A DNA stretch of 19,733 nucleotides from an uncultured Parabacteroides sp. (GCA_900552465.1 URZO01000078.1:1-19733); one strand, 5' to 3'; shown: positions 6,311 to 14,334, numbered from the stretch's first letter. Translations and numbers: made by a program. Notes: generated by a model not told the origin, from the sequence alone.

Positions 6311-7142
6311 GACAAACCTAACCCTCGCCTTCGTCCTTTTTACAGCTTTGCTCCTGACAGGTTGTAAGACAACTAAGAAAGTCGGGACCGTTGAAGCCGG
6401 CGGGGCGAAAGCGCATAACGAATTTTTCGAGCTTGTACAGGAACAGGCGTTCCGCTACGAAACGCTGACTGCACGCCTGAATGTGGATTTGAACCTGCCT
6501 GGAAACAACATGAGTTCGCGTGTCGAATTGAAAATGGTGAAAGACAGTGCTTTCCAACTCTCTGTACAGCCGTTTTTAGGTATCGAAGTCTTTCGTGCCG
6601 AGATCAGCGTAGACAGTATAAAGGTAATCGACCGGATGAACAAGCGCTATGTGGCTGACAACTATGCTAACCTGAAAGGGCAGATGCCGATCGATTTCAA
6701 CTTCTATAATCTCCAGGCTCTCTTCACGAACCAGTTGTTTCTGCCCGGACAACAGACGATCAGCCCGAAACAGTACAACCGTTTCAAGCTGAAGCAAGAT
6801 GGCCCGGCGGCTGAGATACAGGTCAAGGATGTCATGGGGCTGTTGTATACCTTTATGGCGGACGGTGAAGAAAAGATACTTTCCACAAGCATTACCGAAC
6901 CTTCCGACCGCTACGCCCTGCAATGGGATTATACCGATTTCCGTATGGCGGCCGGACAACCCTTCCCGATGAAGATGGATGTGCAGGTGCTGAAAGAGGG
7001 AGCCTCGCAGGGTGGCATTACCATGCATTTCTCGCGTGTGCAGACAGATGTTCCGGTAAAGATGGACTTCTCTATTCCGGCCAAATACAGCCGGATTACA
7101 TTGGCGCAGATCTTCAAGTCATTGAGTAATACAAAAATGTAA
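6303..7142 (+). CDS. DUF4292 family outer-membrane lipoprotein
   Basis: The N-terminus is a lipoprotein signal: a hydrophobic stretch ending in LLLTGC, with the lipid-carrying cysteine at residue 21. The mature protein of about 259 residues has alternating beta-strand patterns (for example ARLNVDLNLPGNNMSSRVELKMVKDSAFQLSVQPFLGIEVFRAEI), consistent with the DUF4292 family, which has no known enzymatic function. The strand pattern recalls the LolA/LolB half-barrel that binds lipoprotein acyl chains; this is inference and needs structure comparison. It starts inside the end of the TPR gene (8-base overlap) and stops 2 bases before the EnvC-like gene. The tight packing suggests the three products act together in the envelope. 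Confidence 0.82.
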   Translation: MNKTNLTLAFVLFTALLLTGCKTTKKVGTVEAGGAKAHNEFFELVQEQAFRYETLTARLNVDLNLPGNNMSSRVELKMVKDSAFQLSVQPFLGIEVFRAEISVDSIKVIDRMNKRYVADNYANLKGQMPIDFNFYNLQALFTNQLFLPGQQTISPKQYNRFKLKQDGPAAEIQVKDVMGLLYTFMADGEEKILSTSITEPSDRYALQWDYTDFRMAAGQPFPMKMDVQVLKEGASQGGITMHFSRVQTDVPVKMDFSIPAKYSRITLAQIFKSLSNTKM

Positions 7143-7144
7143 GG

Positions 7145-8476
7145 ATGAGATTCCTCTGGTTCGTCATATTTGTTTTGTCGGTAAGCGCTGTCTCTGCACA
7201 GAACTCCGCAAGGGTTCGTGAACTCGAGAGGCAGCGTAAGGCTGCGCTTGCCGAGATCGAGATGACCAACCAGCTTTTAGACGAGACACGGCAGACGGCG
7301 CGTAACTCGCTGAACCGTCTGAACCTGCTCTCCAAACAAATCCTTTCCCGTAAACAGGTGATCAGCTTGTTGAACCAGGAGATCGGCGAGATAGATAAAC
7401 AGATCGCCGCTTCACGCCGCGAGATCTCACAATTGGAAAAGGAGTTAGGCGATAAACGGCAGAATTACGGCAAATCGGTGCAAAGCATGTATAAACGGCG
7501 CAGTTCGCAGGACAAGCTGTTGTTTATCCTTTCGGCCGACAATTTTGCCCAATCCCTCCGCCGGATGCGCTACCTGCGTGAGTATGCCGACTGGCAGAAG
7601 AGGCAGGCTTCCGAAATAGTCGACAAACAAAAAGAGATCACTTATAAGCAAAAAGAGCTGGAAAAGACGCGTTCCGAAAAGAATGCCCTGTTAGGCGTGC
7701 GTGAAGATGAAAGCCGCAAGCTACAGACGGAAGAATCCAGCCAGAAGGCCGAAGTGCAGCAACTCAACAAGAAACAGAAGCAATTGCAAGCCGACCTGAA
7801 GAAGAAGAAGCAACAGGCCGACGCCCTGAACCGTCAGATCGAGAAGCAGATTGCCGCCGAAATAGCCCGTGCCGAGGCCGAAGCCAAGGCTGCTCGCGAA
7901 CGTGCCGCCCGTGCCGAACGGGATCGGCTGGCACGTGAAAAGGCTGCTGCTGCCGGCAAAAAGGTTCCGGAAACGAAGCCGGAAACCGAGCCGGTACGCG
8001 AAGAACGCGTTGCCGATACGAAAGGCGGATACGCCATGACGAAAGCTGAGAAACAACTGTCCGACAACTTTGCCGGCAACAAAGGGCGCCTGCCTTATCC
8101 TGTCACCGGCCGCCATACGATAGTGGCTACCTTTGGCGAGCAGCAGCATCAGCAGTTGAAATATGTCCGTACGAATAATAGCGGTATCGATATCCAGACC
8201 TCTCCGGGTGCAGATGCCCGTGCGGTCTTCAATGGGGAAGTGACGCGTGTGTTCGTGGTGCCGGGCTACAACAATTCGGTCATTGTCCGGCATGGTAACT
8301 ACCTGACTGTCTATAGCAACCTGAGCCAGGTGTATGTGAAGGCAGGCGATAAGGTAAGCACCCGCCAGGCCATCGGCAAGATCTTTACCGATACCGAAGA
8401 CGGCAATGCGACGATCCTCCATTTCCAGCTTTGGAAGGAGAAGACGAAACTGAATCCGGCGCCTTGGCTGGATTGA
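7145..8476 (+). CDS. EnvC-like murein hydrolase activator with degenerate LytM domain
   Basis: The 443-residue protein has a signal peptide (cleaved near AVSAQ), two long coiled-coil stretches (about 20-115 and 150-265, rich in K, E, Q, R), a proline/glutamate linker, and a C-terminal M23/LytM domain (about 325-443). This is the layout of E. coli EnvC, which does not cut peptidoglycan but switches on amidases at the division site. The zinc and catalytic positions are mostly lost: the His of HxGxD is N345 (D349 is kept), the His of YxHLS is N392, and the first His of HxH is I424 (H426 is kept). An enzyme needs these residues, so an activator role is inferred. The cognate amidase is not in the window. 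It is the last gene of the operon, 2 bases after the DUF4292 gene. Confidence 0.9.
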   Translation: MRFLWFVIFVLSVSAVSAQNSARVRELERQRKAALAEIEMTNQLLDETRQTARNSLNRLNLLSKQILSRKQVISLLNQEIGEIDKQIAASRREISQLEKELGDKRQNYGKSVQSMYKRRSSQDKLLFILSADNFAQSLRRMRYLREYADWQKRQASEIVDKQKEITYKQKELEKTRSEKNALLGVREDESRKLQTEESSQKAEVQQLNKKQKQLQADLKKKKQQADALNRQIEKQIAAEIARAEAEAKAARERAARAERDRLAREKAAAAGKKVPETKPETEPVREERVADTKGGYAMTKAEKQLSDNFAGNKGRLPYPVTGRHTIVATFGEQQHQQLKYVRTNNSGIDIQTSPGADARAVFNGEVTRVFVVPGYNNSVIVRHGNYLTVYSNLSQVYVKAGDKVSTRQAIGKIFTDTEDGNATILHFQLWKEKTKLNPAPWLD

Positions 8477-8521
8477 TATGTAGTCTTCAAATACATCTTG
8501 ATAGTGCCTGTGTCTTGGCGG

Positions 8522-8613
8522 TCCCGGATCAAGTCCGGGATGACTGCACCCGCCATCTCATCCTGATTGTTGTATTAGTTTAGTATGAGGTTGCGGGTCA
8601 AGCCCGCAATGAC
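8522..8613. terminator. Two related hairpins between convergent genes
   Basis: Hairpin one pairs TCCCGGA (8522-8528) with TCCGGGA (8534-8540); hairpin two pairs TTGCGGG (8591-8597) with CCCGCAA (8603-8609). Both have a TCAAG loop and are followed by TGAC. Neither has a T-run, so factor-independent termination would be weak. They lie between the 3' ends of the EnvC-like gene and the flippase gene and could separate the two transcripts, or they may be copies of a dispersed palindromic repeat. Confidence 0.55.
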
Positions 8614-8620
8614 ATAGGGA

Positions 8621-9892
8621 CTACTTTAGCTTAAGTTTCTGTAGCACAAATCTTATATCTTCCCTGTTAATAAGGAATTCCTTCAACCGTGTTTCCGTTT
8701 TACGGCAGAAGACTGAGACGGAGAATATCAACATTGCGCAGAATGCAATGCTCGAACTGGCGGCGGAACCGATGACCCCGTAGAGCGGGATCAGCAGGTA
8801 ACCCGAGACAAGCAGGCCGAGCAGGCCGACAAACGAGCTTCCGGCGCTGTAGCGTATCTTTCCGCTCCCGATGAAATATTGGCTCAGGATACTGTTGCAG
8901 GCCAGGGCGATGATTCCGGCAGCAAGCCCGGTTATGACCTTCCGCATCCCTGCAAATTCGGCGCTGAAAAGGTAATCTGTGTACACCCATTCCGGTATCA
9001 GGAGGATGCAGCCTGTCGCAAGTGTGACGGCACAGAACGTGAGTTTGAAGAACCGCAAAGTGATCAGCTTCTGTTCGGCAGGATCGTCCGCTTGAGCGAC
9101 ACGGCTGTATTCGATGAAACCGATGCTGCGGTTGATATGCCAGACACTTTCCGAAATCTTGGTTCCGGCATCCAGCAACCCGACGCTGCCTAACCCGGCA
9201 AACCGTTTAATCAGAAAGTAATTGAGGCGTGTCGTGAGGATCTCTGCAATGTTATCGGCGCTCCCCCATAAGCCATAGGCGAACATCTCTTTCAGCAATG
9301 CCGGAAGCGAACGCCCTTTTCTGGGATCTTCTTTTTTCTCCTTTAAGAAAGGGAGCAGTAACAGCAGACTGACGAAGAATGCAAGCCCGTTTGTGAGGTA
9401 CATCCCCCAAAGATAGGCGGATACATCCTGTATCTTCAATCCATAATAAAGAAGCAGCAGGACAAAGAACAACAACCCTCCCTGCAGGATGAAGGTGAGG
9501 TTAAAACCCTTGATATGATTCTTCCCGAGCAGAAAACGGGAGTTGGCGGCAACCAGCGAAGTAAGGATGGAAAGGATATAGATATCAGCGGCATACCCTT
9601 CGGGTAGCAGTCCTGCGACAGCCATAATACCGCAAGCTATTCCCGCTCCTATCGGTGTCCAGCAATAGGAAGGAAGGAACACGGCTTGCAGGGAGTAGCG
9701 GTTCATGAAATAGACAATCGTGTTGCCTGCCAGTATTCCGCAAAACATCGTCGAGATGCTTACCGCCGCCAGGATCAGTCCGACCAACCCGACACCTTCC
9801 ACTCCCAGCACCTTGGCATTGACGAAGATCAGCGCCAGGTTAAGGATAGCAATCAGATAACGGGTTCCGATGGTTCCAAAGAGATCCTTCAT
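8621..9892 (-). CDS. Polysaccharide flippase-like MOP/Wzx family membrane protein
   Basis: The 423-residue protein is strongly hydrophobic along its length, with about 12 transmembrane segments, and its C-terminus ends in basic residues (LKLK). Its opening (GTIGTRYLIAILNLALIFVNAKVLGVEGVGLVGLI) and the later YGLWGSADNIAEILTTRLNYFLIKRFAGLGSVGLLDAG match the pattern of MOP-superfamily exporters of lipid-linked sugars (Wzx-type, polysaccharide_synt_C). Such proteins flip undecaprenyl-linked oligosaccharides across the inner membrane. No glycosyltransferases or other capsule genes are nearby, so the substrate is unknown, and a MATE-like or other transport role is possible. Its ATG overlaps the stop of the upstream M20 gene (ATGA), so it is probably translated by coupling and shares that gene's promoter. 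Confidence 0.82.
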   Translation of the reverse strand: MKDLFGTIGTRYLIAILNLALIFVNAKVLGVEGVGLVGLILAAVSISTMFCGILAGNTIVYFMNRYSLQAVFLPSYCWTPIGAGIACGIMAVAGLLPEGYAADIYILSILTSLVAANSRFLLGKNHIKGFNLTFILQGGLLFFVLLLLYYGLKIQDVSAYLWGMYLTNGLAFFVSLLLLLPFLKEKKEDPRKGRSLPALLKEMFAYGLWGSADNIAEILTTRLNYFLIKRFAGLGSVGLLDAGTKISESVWHINRSIGFIEYSRVAQADDPAEQKLITLRFFKLTFCAVTLATGCILLIPEWVYTDYLFSAEFAGMRKVITGLAAGIIALACNSILSQYFIGSGKIRYSAGSSFVGLLGLLVSGYLLIPLYGVIGSAASSSIAFCAMLIFSVSVFCRKTETRLKEFLINREDIRFVLQKLKLK

Positions 9893-10959
9893 CGATTAGC
9901 GTTATATTTCTCTATTCTTAACTGATCGAGCAGTTTGATATAAGTGTCTATCGCTTCCCTGATTTCCATCAGGCCGATATATTCATCCGCAGCGTGTGAG
10001 CGGGCGGAGTTTCCCGGTCCTATCTTGACGGAGGGGAAAGGCATTAACGCTTGGTCGCTTAGTGTCGGAGAGCCGAAAGGCTCTTTTCCCATCACAATGG
10101 CGCGCTGCACGAAAGGATGCTGCAAATCCGTGCGGGTAGAGTTGAGGCGGAAGCTGCGGGCTTTTATCTCACAGCCGACTTGCGGCTTGATCAGCTCGAA
10201 CAGTTTCTCGTTCGGGTAGAACTCGTTGGTCCGGATGTCGACGGTAAATTCGCAACGGTCGGGAACGACGTTGTGCTGCGTGCCGGCATGGATAATCGTC
10301 ACGCTCATCTTTACCGGACCGAGGAAGTCACTCTTTTCCGGAAACTGGTATGTGTTGAACCATTCGATGTTTTTCATGGCGAGCGTGATGGCGTTGATGC
10401 CTTCGTTGCGGGCGGCATGTCCGGCCTTGCCGGTACTGACACAGTCCAACACCATCAGCCCTTTTTCCGCCACAGCCGGCTGCATCCTTGTCGGTTCGCC
10501 GACAACGGCAAAAGAGATAGGAGGCAGGTTGGCAAGCGCACTCTCCAGTCCGTTCTTTCCCGAAACCTCTTCCTCGCAGGAAGCCAGGAAGATCAGATTG
10601 TAAGGCTGCTCTTTTTCCGACAATGCTCTGAACGCTTCATAAAGAGAGACGACGCTTGCTCCGGCATCGTTGCTGCCAAGACCGTACAGGCGGTCGTCTT
10701 CCGTCTCCTCAGGAGTGAACGGGTTTTTCGTCCATCCGGAAGCCGGTTTGACCGTGTCGATATGCGAGTTGAGCAGCAAAGTCGGCTTGTCCAGGTCAAA
10801 TCCGGGAGCGGTCAGCCACAAATTATTACCTTTGCGGTTCACCTTATACCCCGCCTTTTCCCAGGTCTGTTGCAGGAAATCGGCAACCTCCGTCTCTTCC
10901 CTGCTGAAAGAAGGCCGGGCTATCATCCCTTTCAATATGTCAATTGCGTCGTAGTACAT
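9889..10959 (-). CDS. argE: M20 family metallo-deacylase, ArgE-like
   Basis: The 356-residue protein has the M20 dizinc hydrolase signature: HIDTV (H66, D68), GSNDAGAS (bridging D98), CEEEVSG (E130 as likely general base, E131 ligand), GEPT, and SARSHAADE near the C-terminus. HAGTQHNVVPD marks the dimerisation lid. It most resembles Bacteroidales N-acyl-ornithine or N-acyl-citrulline deacylases of arginine synthesis. Members of this phylum are known to use succinylated intermediates, so the substrate may be N-succinyl-citrulline rather than N-acetylornithine. No other arg gene is adjacent, so the exact substrate is inferred. I chose ATG 10959; a GTG at 10971 would add four residues. A good promoter lies at 11021-10990. 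The stop overlaps the start of the flippase gene by 4 bases. Confidence 0.78.
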   Translation of the reverse strand: MYYDAIDILKGMIARPSFSREETEVADFLQQTWEKAGYKVNRKGNNLWLTAPGFDLDKPTLLLNSHIDTVKPASGWTKNPFTPEETEDDRLYGLGSNDAGASVVSLYEAFRALSEKEQPYNLIFLASCEEEVSGKNGLESALANLPPISFAVVGEPTRMQPAVAEKGLMVLDCVSTGKAGHAARNEGINAITLAMKNIEWFNTYQFPEKSDFLGPVKMSVTIIHAGTQHNVVPDRCEFTVDIRTNEFYPNEKLFELIKPQVGCEIKARSFRLNSTRTDLQHPFVQRAIVMGKEPFGSPTLSDQALMPFPSVKIGPGNSARSHAADEYIGLMEIREAIDTYIKLLDQLRIEKYNANR

Positions 10960-10989
10960 AATTTTCAGCACAACATAAATTTAGCTACG

Positions 10990-11021
10990 CAAAGATGGTA
11001 TAATATCATAGACTATCCAAA
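10990..11021 (-). promoter_or_regulatory. Promoter of the ArgE-like/flippase operon
   Basis: On the minus strand, TTTG (11021-11018) is followed by exactly 20 bases and CATCTTTG (10997-10990), one mismatch from TAnnTTTG. The -7 box ends about 30 bases before the ATG at 10959. Motifs and spacing together make this one of the clearer promoters here. Confidence 0.6.
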
Positions 11022-11063
11022 AAAACATTAGCTTTTTATCATCCGTCCAATGACTTTTTGCTT

Positions 11064-11071
11064 TATATTTG
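11064..11071 (+). promoter_or_regulatory. -7 promoter element upstream of the thioredoxin-domain gene
   Basis: TATATTTG fits TAnnTTTG exactly. The first ATG of the annotated gene is at 11223, so the leader would be about 145 bases and contains the possible short coding stretch at 11124-11195. No TTTG stands at the ideal -33 spacing. Confidence 0.45.
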
Positions 11072-11123
11072 CAAAAAACGAAAGAAGAAGAACTTATAGG
11101 CTTTTCTGGGAAAAAGGCTCATT

Positions 11124-11195
11124 GTGAGCGAAGAAGATATCTCGTTGGACGAGTTGAAGCTGCTGATAGAAAAGGTGGAAAAGGGGAAAAACTGA
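11124..11195 (+). CDS. Possible short ORF or gene fragment
   Basis: A GTG-started frame of 23 codons gives VSEEDISLDELKLLIEKVEKGKN, with amphipathic helix-like composition. The open frame continues upstream (LGKRLI) to a TAG near 11098 but has no ATG. A neighbouring frame upstream reads KTKEEELIG, so a single frameshift would join them into one small protein. It may be a decayed gene, a leader peptide or chance. It lies in the leader of the thioredoxin-domain gene. Confidence 0.25.
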   Translation: MSEEDISLDELKLLIEKVEKGKN

Positions 11196-11222
11196 AAGTA
11201 GAACATTTGATAACTTGTGCTT

Positions 11223-13085
11223 ATGAAAAACATTGGATTAACCTGTTTGCTACTGATCGGCATCTGTTGCGGATTGCAGGCAAAGAAAACGGTGAAGACG
11301 CCTTACTTCACGGCAACCAGCACGCGTTTCCTTGAGATAGAAAAGGTGACGCTCGGAAAAGACACTACCTGGCTGGAGGTAAAGATTTATGGTATGGTGG
11401 GCGATAAGGTTATGGTAGCCCCGTCCACCGTATTGCGCGCATCGGGCAAGGACTATGCTTATTGGGGATGCACCGGTCTTGCCGGAGGAGACTCCTGGAC
11501 TGTGGTTCCTACTTCGGGCGAACTGTCTGCAACCTTGAAGTTCATGCCTGTCCCGGAAGATGCCGAAAGTTTCGATTATATAGAAACACCTGCCGAGGGG
11601 GAGGGCTGGAACATTTATGGTGTCCGCTTGGATGGTAAGAACCCCCAGCCGGATATACCGGAAAGACTGCTGAACCTGCACTTGGATTATTCATTGCCGC
11701 TGCCTGCCCCGGAGCTGAATTGTGGAAAGGCTATCGTGAAAGGGCAGTTGCTGGGTTATAAGCCTGAATATGGCGTGAAGCTGAATTTCAGTAATTCTCA
11801 TTGGTTCTTTTACAGTTTTCTTGGTGAACCGATTCCCATAGCCGACGATGGTACATTTCGCTACGAAGCGGATGTGCTGATGCCTTGTGGCGGCAGGCTG
11901 CGGGTGGGGAGTTGGGAGTTGAGCCTGTTTCTGGTGCCGGGGGGTGAGTTGAATATCACTTTGAATATGCCGGAGATATTTATGTCACAAAGCCATTTGT
12001 TCAGAAATAAACTGAAAGGCGCTGCAGAAAGGCGTGTGTGGTTTGAAGGAGATTATGCCGCGCTGAATACGGAACTGCTGGATGCAGGAGGCTGGATGAA
12101 CCTTTCGGGAGGTGAGGATTTCTTTTCGGATATTTGCGGCATGACGCCCTCTGCTTATAAGAAATATATCTTTAAAATCTACGGCAACTATCGGAAACGG
12201 CTGGATGAAAAGAAAGGGCTGAGCCAGGCGTGCCGCACGTATGTAAAGGCCAATATGGATATGTCTCTGTTCAGTTGCATAAACAGTTTTAAGCACAACC
12301 TCAGCTATGCGCCGCTGTTCTCTGGTAAGAAAGGTGTGAAGCGGGCGGATATGACGGTGGACAGCACTACCTATTTCAAAGAAATTCTCGATCTGGATAT
12401 TCTGCATTCTCCTTATCTGAAGTATTATGGTTTCTATACCGACTTTGTCAGGTTGGCAACCAGCGGCTGGCTACATGGGCGGTTTGAGGTGGAGCCGGTC
12501 TGGAACGATATTCTGTTGGGCAAGCGTGCTTCGCGAAGCCTGAACAACCAGATGCCGCTGACGATTGAAGAGCGGCTCACGGTGGACAGCATTGCCGCGC
12601 CGCAGCTCAGGCAGGTATTCTATGACAAGAGCCGGCAGGTTGAAGACCGGCTGGAAGCAGTGAAGAACAAGGCAGGCTATACCGTTGTCGAAGTAGACAA
12701 GGAGATTGGAGCGGATAGCTTGTTGCAGGTCGTCACCCGCCCTTACCGTGGCAAGGTGGTACTGATTGATATGTGGAATACCTGGTGCGGCCCCTGCATA
12801 CGGGCAATGAAGAGTTTGCAACCTTTGAAGGAGGAATTGAAAGATATCGTGTATTTGTATATCGCCGATGAAACCTCTCCCGAAGGAAAATGGAAACTGA
12901 TGATACCTGACATACATGGCATTCATCATCGGATTACCAATCAGCAAAGTGCGGCATTGAGCACATTATACGAATATCCCGGTATCCCGACCTACTTCAT
13001 TGTGAACCGTGAAGGAGAAATCTCTTATAAAGTGACAGGCTTCCCCGGAGTGGAAAAGCTAAGGGAAGAGCTGACACAGGAGTAA
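11223..13085 (+). CDS. Exported TlpA-like thioredoxin-domain protein with large N-terminal region
   Basis: The 620-residue protein opens with a signal peptide (MKNIGLTCLLLIGICCGLQA); the cysteines near its end do not form a good lipobox, so secretion rather than lipidation is likely. About 490 residues of unassigned sequence follow, partly beta-rich, partly helical. The C-terminus is a thioredoxin fold: GKVVLIDMWNTWCGPCIRAMKSL with redox cysteines C522 and C525, and the cis-proline in GIPTYFIV (P589). It probably reduces or isomerises disulphides in the periplasm, like TlpA/ResA proteins. I prefer ATG 11223 to the GTG at 11217. It stands alone, divergent from the ArgE-like operon and convergent with ribF. 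Substrates cannot be inferred. Confidence 0.87.
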   Translation: MKNIGLTCLLLIGICCGLQAKKTVKTPYFTATSTRFLEIEKVTLGKDTTWLEVKIYGMVGDKVMVAPSTVLRASGKDYAYWGCTGLAGGDSWTVVPTSGELSATLKFMPVPEDAESFDYIETPAEGEGWNIYGVRLDGKNPQPDIPERLLNLHLDYSLPLPAPELNCGKAIVKGQLLGYKPEYGVKLNFSNSHWFFYSFLGEPIPIADDGTFRYEADVLMPCGGRLRVGSWELSLFLVPGGELNITLNMPEIFMSQSHLFRNKLKGAAERRVWFEGDYAALNTELLDAGGWMNLSGGEDFFSDICGMTPSAYKKYIFKIYGNYRKRLDEKKGLSQACRTYVKANMDMSLFSCINSFKHNLSYAPLFSGKKGVKRADMTVDSTTYFKEILDLDILHSPYLKYYGFYTDFVRLATSGWLHGRFEVEPVWNDILLGKRASRSLNNQMPLTIEERLTVDSIAAPQLRQVFYDKSRQVEDRLEAVKNKAGYTVVEVDKEIGADSLLQVVTRPYRGKVVLIDMWNTWCGPCIRAMKSLQPLKEELKDIVYLYIADETSPEGKWKLMIPDIHGIHHRITNQQSAALSTLYEYPGIPTYFIVNREGEISYKVTGFPGVEKLREELTQE

Positions 13086-13141
13086 CTGCTGCTGATCTTT
13101 ATTCGTTGACACGGCTGATACTGCAGGTGAAGTCGGGGCGG

Positions 13142-13168
13142 AGAGAGTAGATAGACAGCTCTCTTTTG
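13142..13168. terminator. Weak hairpin between convergent genes
   Basis: AGAGAG (13142-13147) can pair with CTCTCT (13159-13164) around 11 bases, followed by TTTGTTT. It is short and A-U rich, so only a tentative terminator for the thioredoxin-domain gene, which converges on ribF. Confidence 0.3.
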
Positions 13169-13169
13169 T

Positions 13170-14096
13170 TTAATGAGTTAATATTTTATCCACTGCCTCC
13201 CGGTCCCTTCCCAATTGAGCGATCAGTTCGTCGAGAGAGTTGAATTTGACGTCGCCTCGTACGTGTTTGATGAACTGGACGGTTATTTCGTTATTGTAGA
13301 TATCGCCGGAGAAGTTCAGGATGTTTACTTCCAGCGTGATATTGTCTCCGTTGTCCAAGGTCGGGCGGTTGCCGATGTAGAGCATGCCTTTGTAACGCTC
13401 TTCGTTCAGGTAGACCCGGACAGCATATACGCCGATCCCCGGAACGATCTTGAACGGTTCGTCCACCTGTATGTTGGCGGTCGGGAAACCTAATTTCCGG
13501 CCTACTTTGTAACCGCTGACGATGCTTCCCTTCAACTGGTACGGATAACCGAGCAGGCGGGCAGCCTCTTCCACCTTGCATTCCGAAAGAAGCCGGCGTA
13601 TTTCGGAAGAGCTGACAGCCGCCTCCCCTTCGCTGTATTGCGAGGCTTTTACGACCCGGATACCGCAAGCTGCCCCGTAGGCTACATACTGTTCGAATCC
13701 GTCTTCCCGGTTATGCCCGAAACGATGGTCGTAGCCGATCAACAGCGTATTGACCTGCAGTTGGTTTGCCAGTACGGACATTATAAACTCTTTGGCACTC
13801 AGGCGCGACAGTTCGAGGGTGAAATCCAGCACGATGCAGTAGTCGATCCCGGTGGAATCAAGATGTTTCAGCTTCTCTTCAAACGAGTTGAGGAGCTTCG
13901 GCTGGTAGTCCGAATGCAAGACTGCACGCGGATGTTCGGGGAATGTGATGACGGCGGAAGGTAGCCCGGCGGCTTCAGCCACCTGCTTCAGTTCATGAAT
14001 CAGAAAACGATGTCCCAGATGTACTCCGTCAAAAAAACCGATAGTCGCTACCAGTCTTTTACCTTTCAATATCTCCGTGTCTCTAACAACTATCAT
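13170..14096 (-). CDS. ribF: Bifunctional riboflavin kinase/FMN adenylyltransferase
   Basis: This cytoplasmic enzyme phosphorylates riboflavin to FMN and then adenylylates FMN to FAD. The 308-residue protein has the expected two domains. The N-terminal FAD synthetase is a nucleotidyltransferase fold with GFFDGVHLGH (residues 20-29), GYDHRFGHNREDG and SSSEIRRLL. The C-terminal riboflavin kinase shows GYKVGRKLGFPTANI, IGNRPTLDNGD and the closing LEVNILNFSGDIYNNEITVQFIKHVR, with the catalytic glutamate expected in LEV. Length is typical. I chose the ATG at 14096 (MIVVRDTEILKGKRLV); the open frame extends to a TTG at 14132, but that codon falls inside the -7 promoter region, so it cannot be the start. 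Confidence 0.96.
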   Translation of the reverse strand: MIVVRDTEILKGKRLVATIGFFDGVHLGHRFLIHELKQVAEAAGLPSAVITFPEHPRAVLHSDYQPKLLNSFEEKLKHLDSTGIDYCIVLDFTLELSRLSAKEFIMSVLANQLQVNTLLIGYDHRFGHNREDGFEQYVAYGAACGIRVVKASQYSEGEAAVSSSEIRRLLSECKVEEAARLLGYPYQLKGSIVSGYKVGRKLGFPTANIQVDEPFKIVPGIGVYAVRVYLNEERYKGMLYIGNRPTLDNGDNITLEVNILNFSGDIYNNEITVQFIKHVRGDVKFNSLDELIAQLGRDREAVDKILTH

Positions 14097-14129
14097 CTTT
14101 ACAGCCTTAGTACTTCTAATTAAGATGTA

Positions 14130-14137
14130 CAAAAGTA
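14130..14137 (-). promoter_or_regulatory. -7 promoter element of ribF
   Basis: On the minus strand this reads TACTTTTG, a full TAnnTTTG match, ending 33 bases before the ribF ATG at 14096. No TTTG is found at the usual -33 position. Confidence 0.5.
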
Positions 14138-14176
14138 CATAAAAACTATGAGTTATAATAATACGGAAATAAATCG

Positions 14177-14184
14177 TACTTTTG
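14177..14184 (+). promoter_or_regulatory. Candidate plus-strand -7 element
   Basis: TACTTTTG matches TAnnTTTG on the plus strand in the ribF/sigma-factor divergent region. A transcript from here would cover the short frame at 14241-14318 and could continue into the sigma gene. No -33 box is evident. Confidence 0.35.
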
Positions 14185-14240
14185 GAAAGTGATTAAAGTG
14201 AAAAACAATATCGTGAACAGAAGGTGATGTGATTCAATGT

Positions 14241-14318
14241 ATGGGCTCGGTTACAGGCAAAATGGAATTTATAAAATTCGATGAGCCAGGCATATATGAT
14301 GTTTCTGTTAACAAATAA
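14241..14318 (+). CDS. Possible 25-codon ORF upstream of the sigma factor
   Basis: ATG 14241 opens MGSVTGKMEFIKFDEPGIYDVSVNK, ending at TAA 14316-14318. The frame is open upstream as far as a TGA at 14214 (TEGDVIQC...), giving protein-like composition with alternating hydrophobic residues. It has a -7 element upstream at 14177. It may be a small protein, a leader peptide or the tail of a broken gene: an adjacent frame just upstream reads VIKVKNNIVN. No family is recognised. Confidence 0.3.
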   Translation: MGSVTGKMEFIKFDEPGIYDVSVNK

Positions 14319-14334
14319 ATAAAAGATTTTTGTT

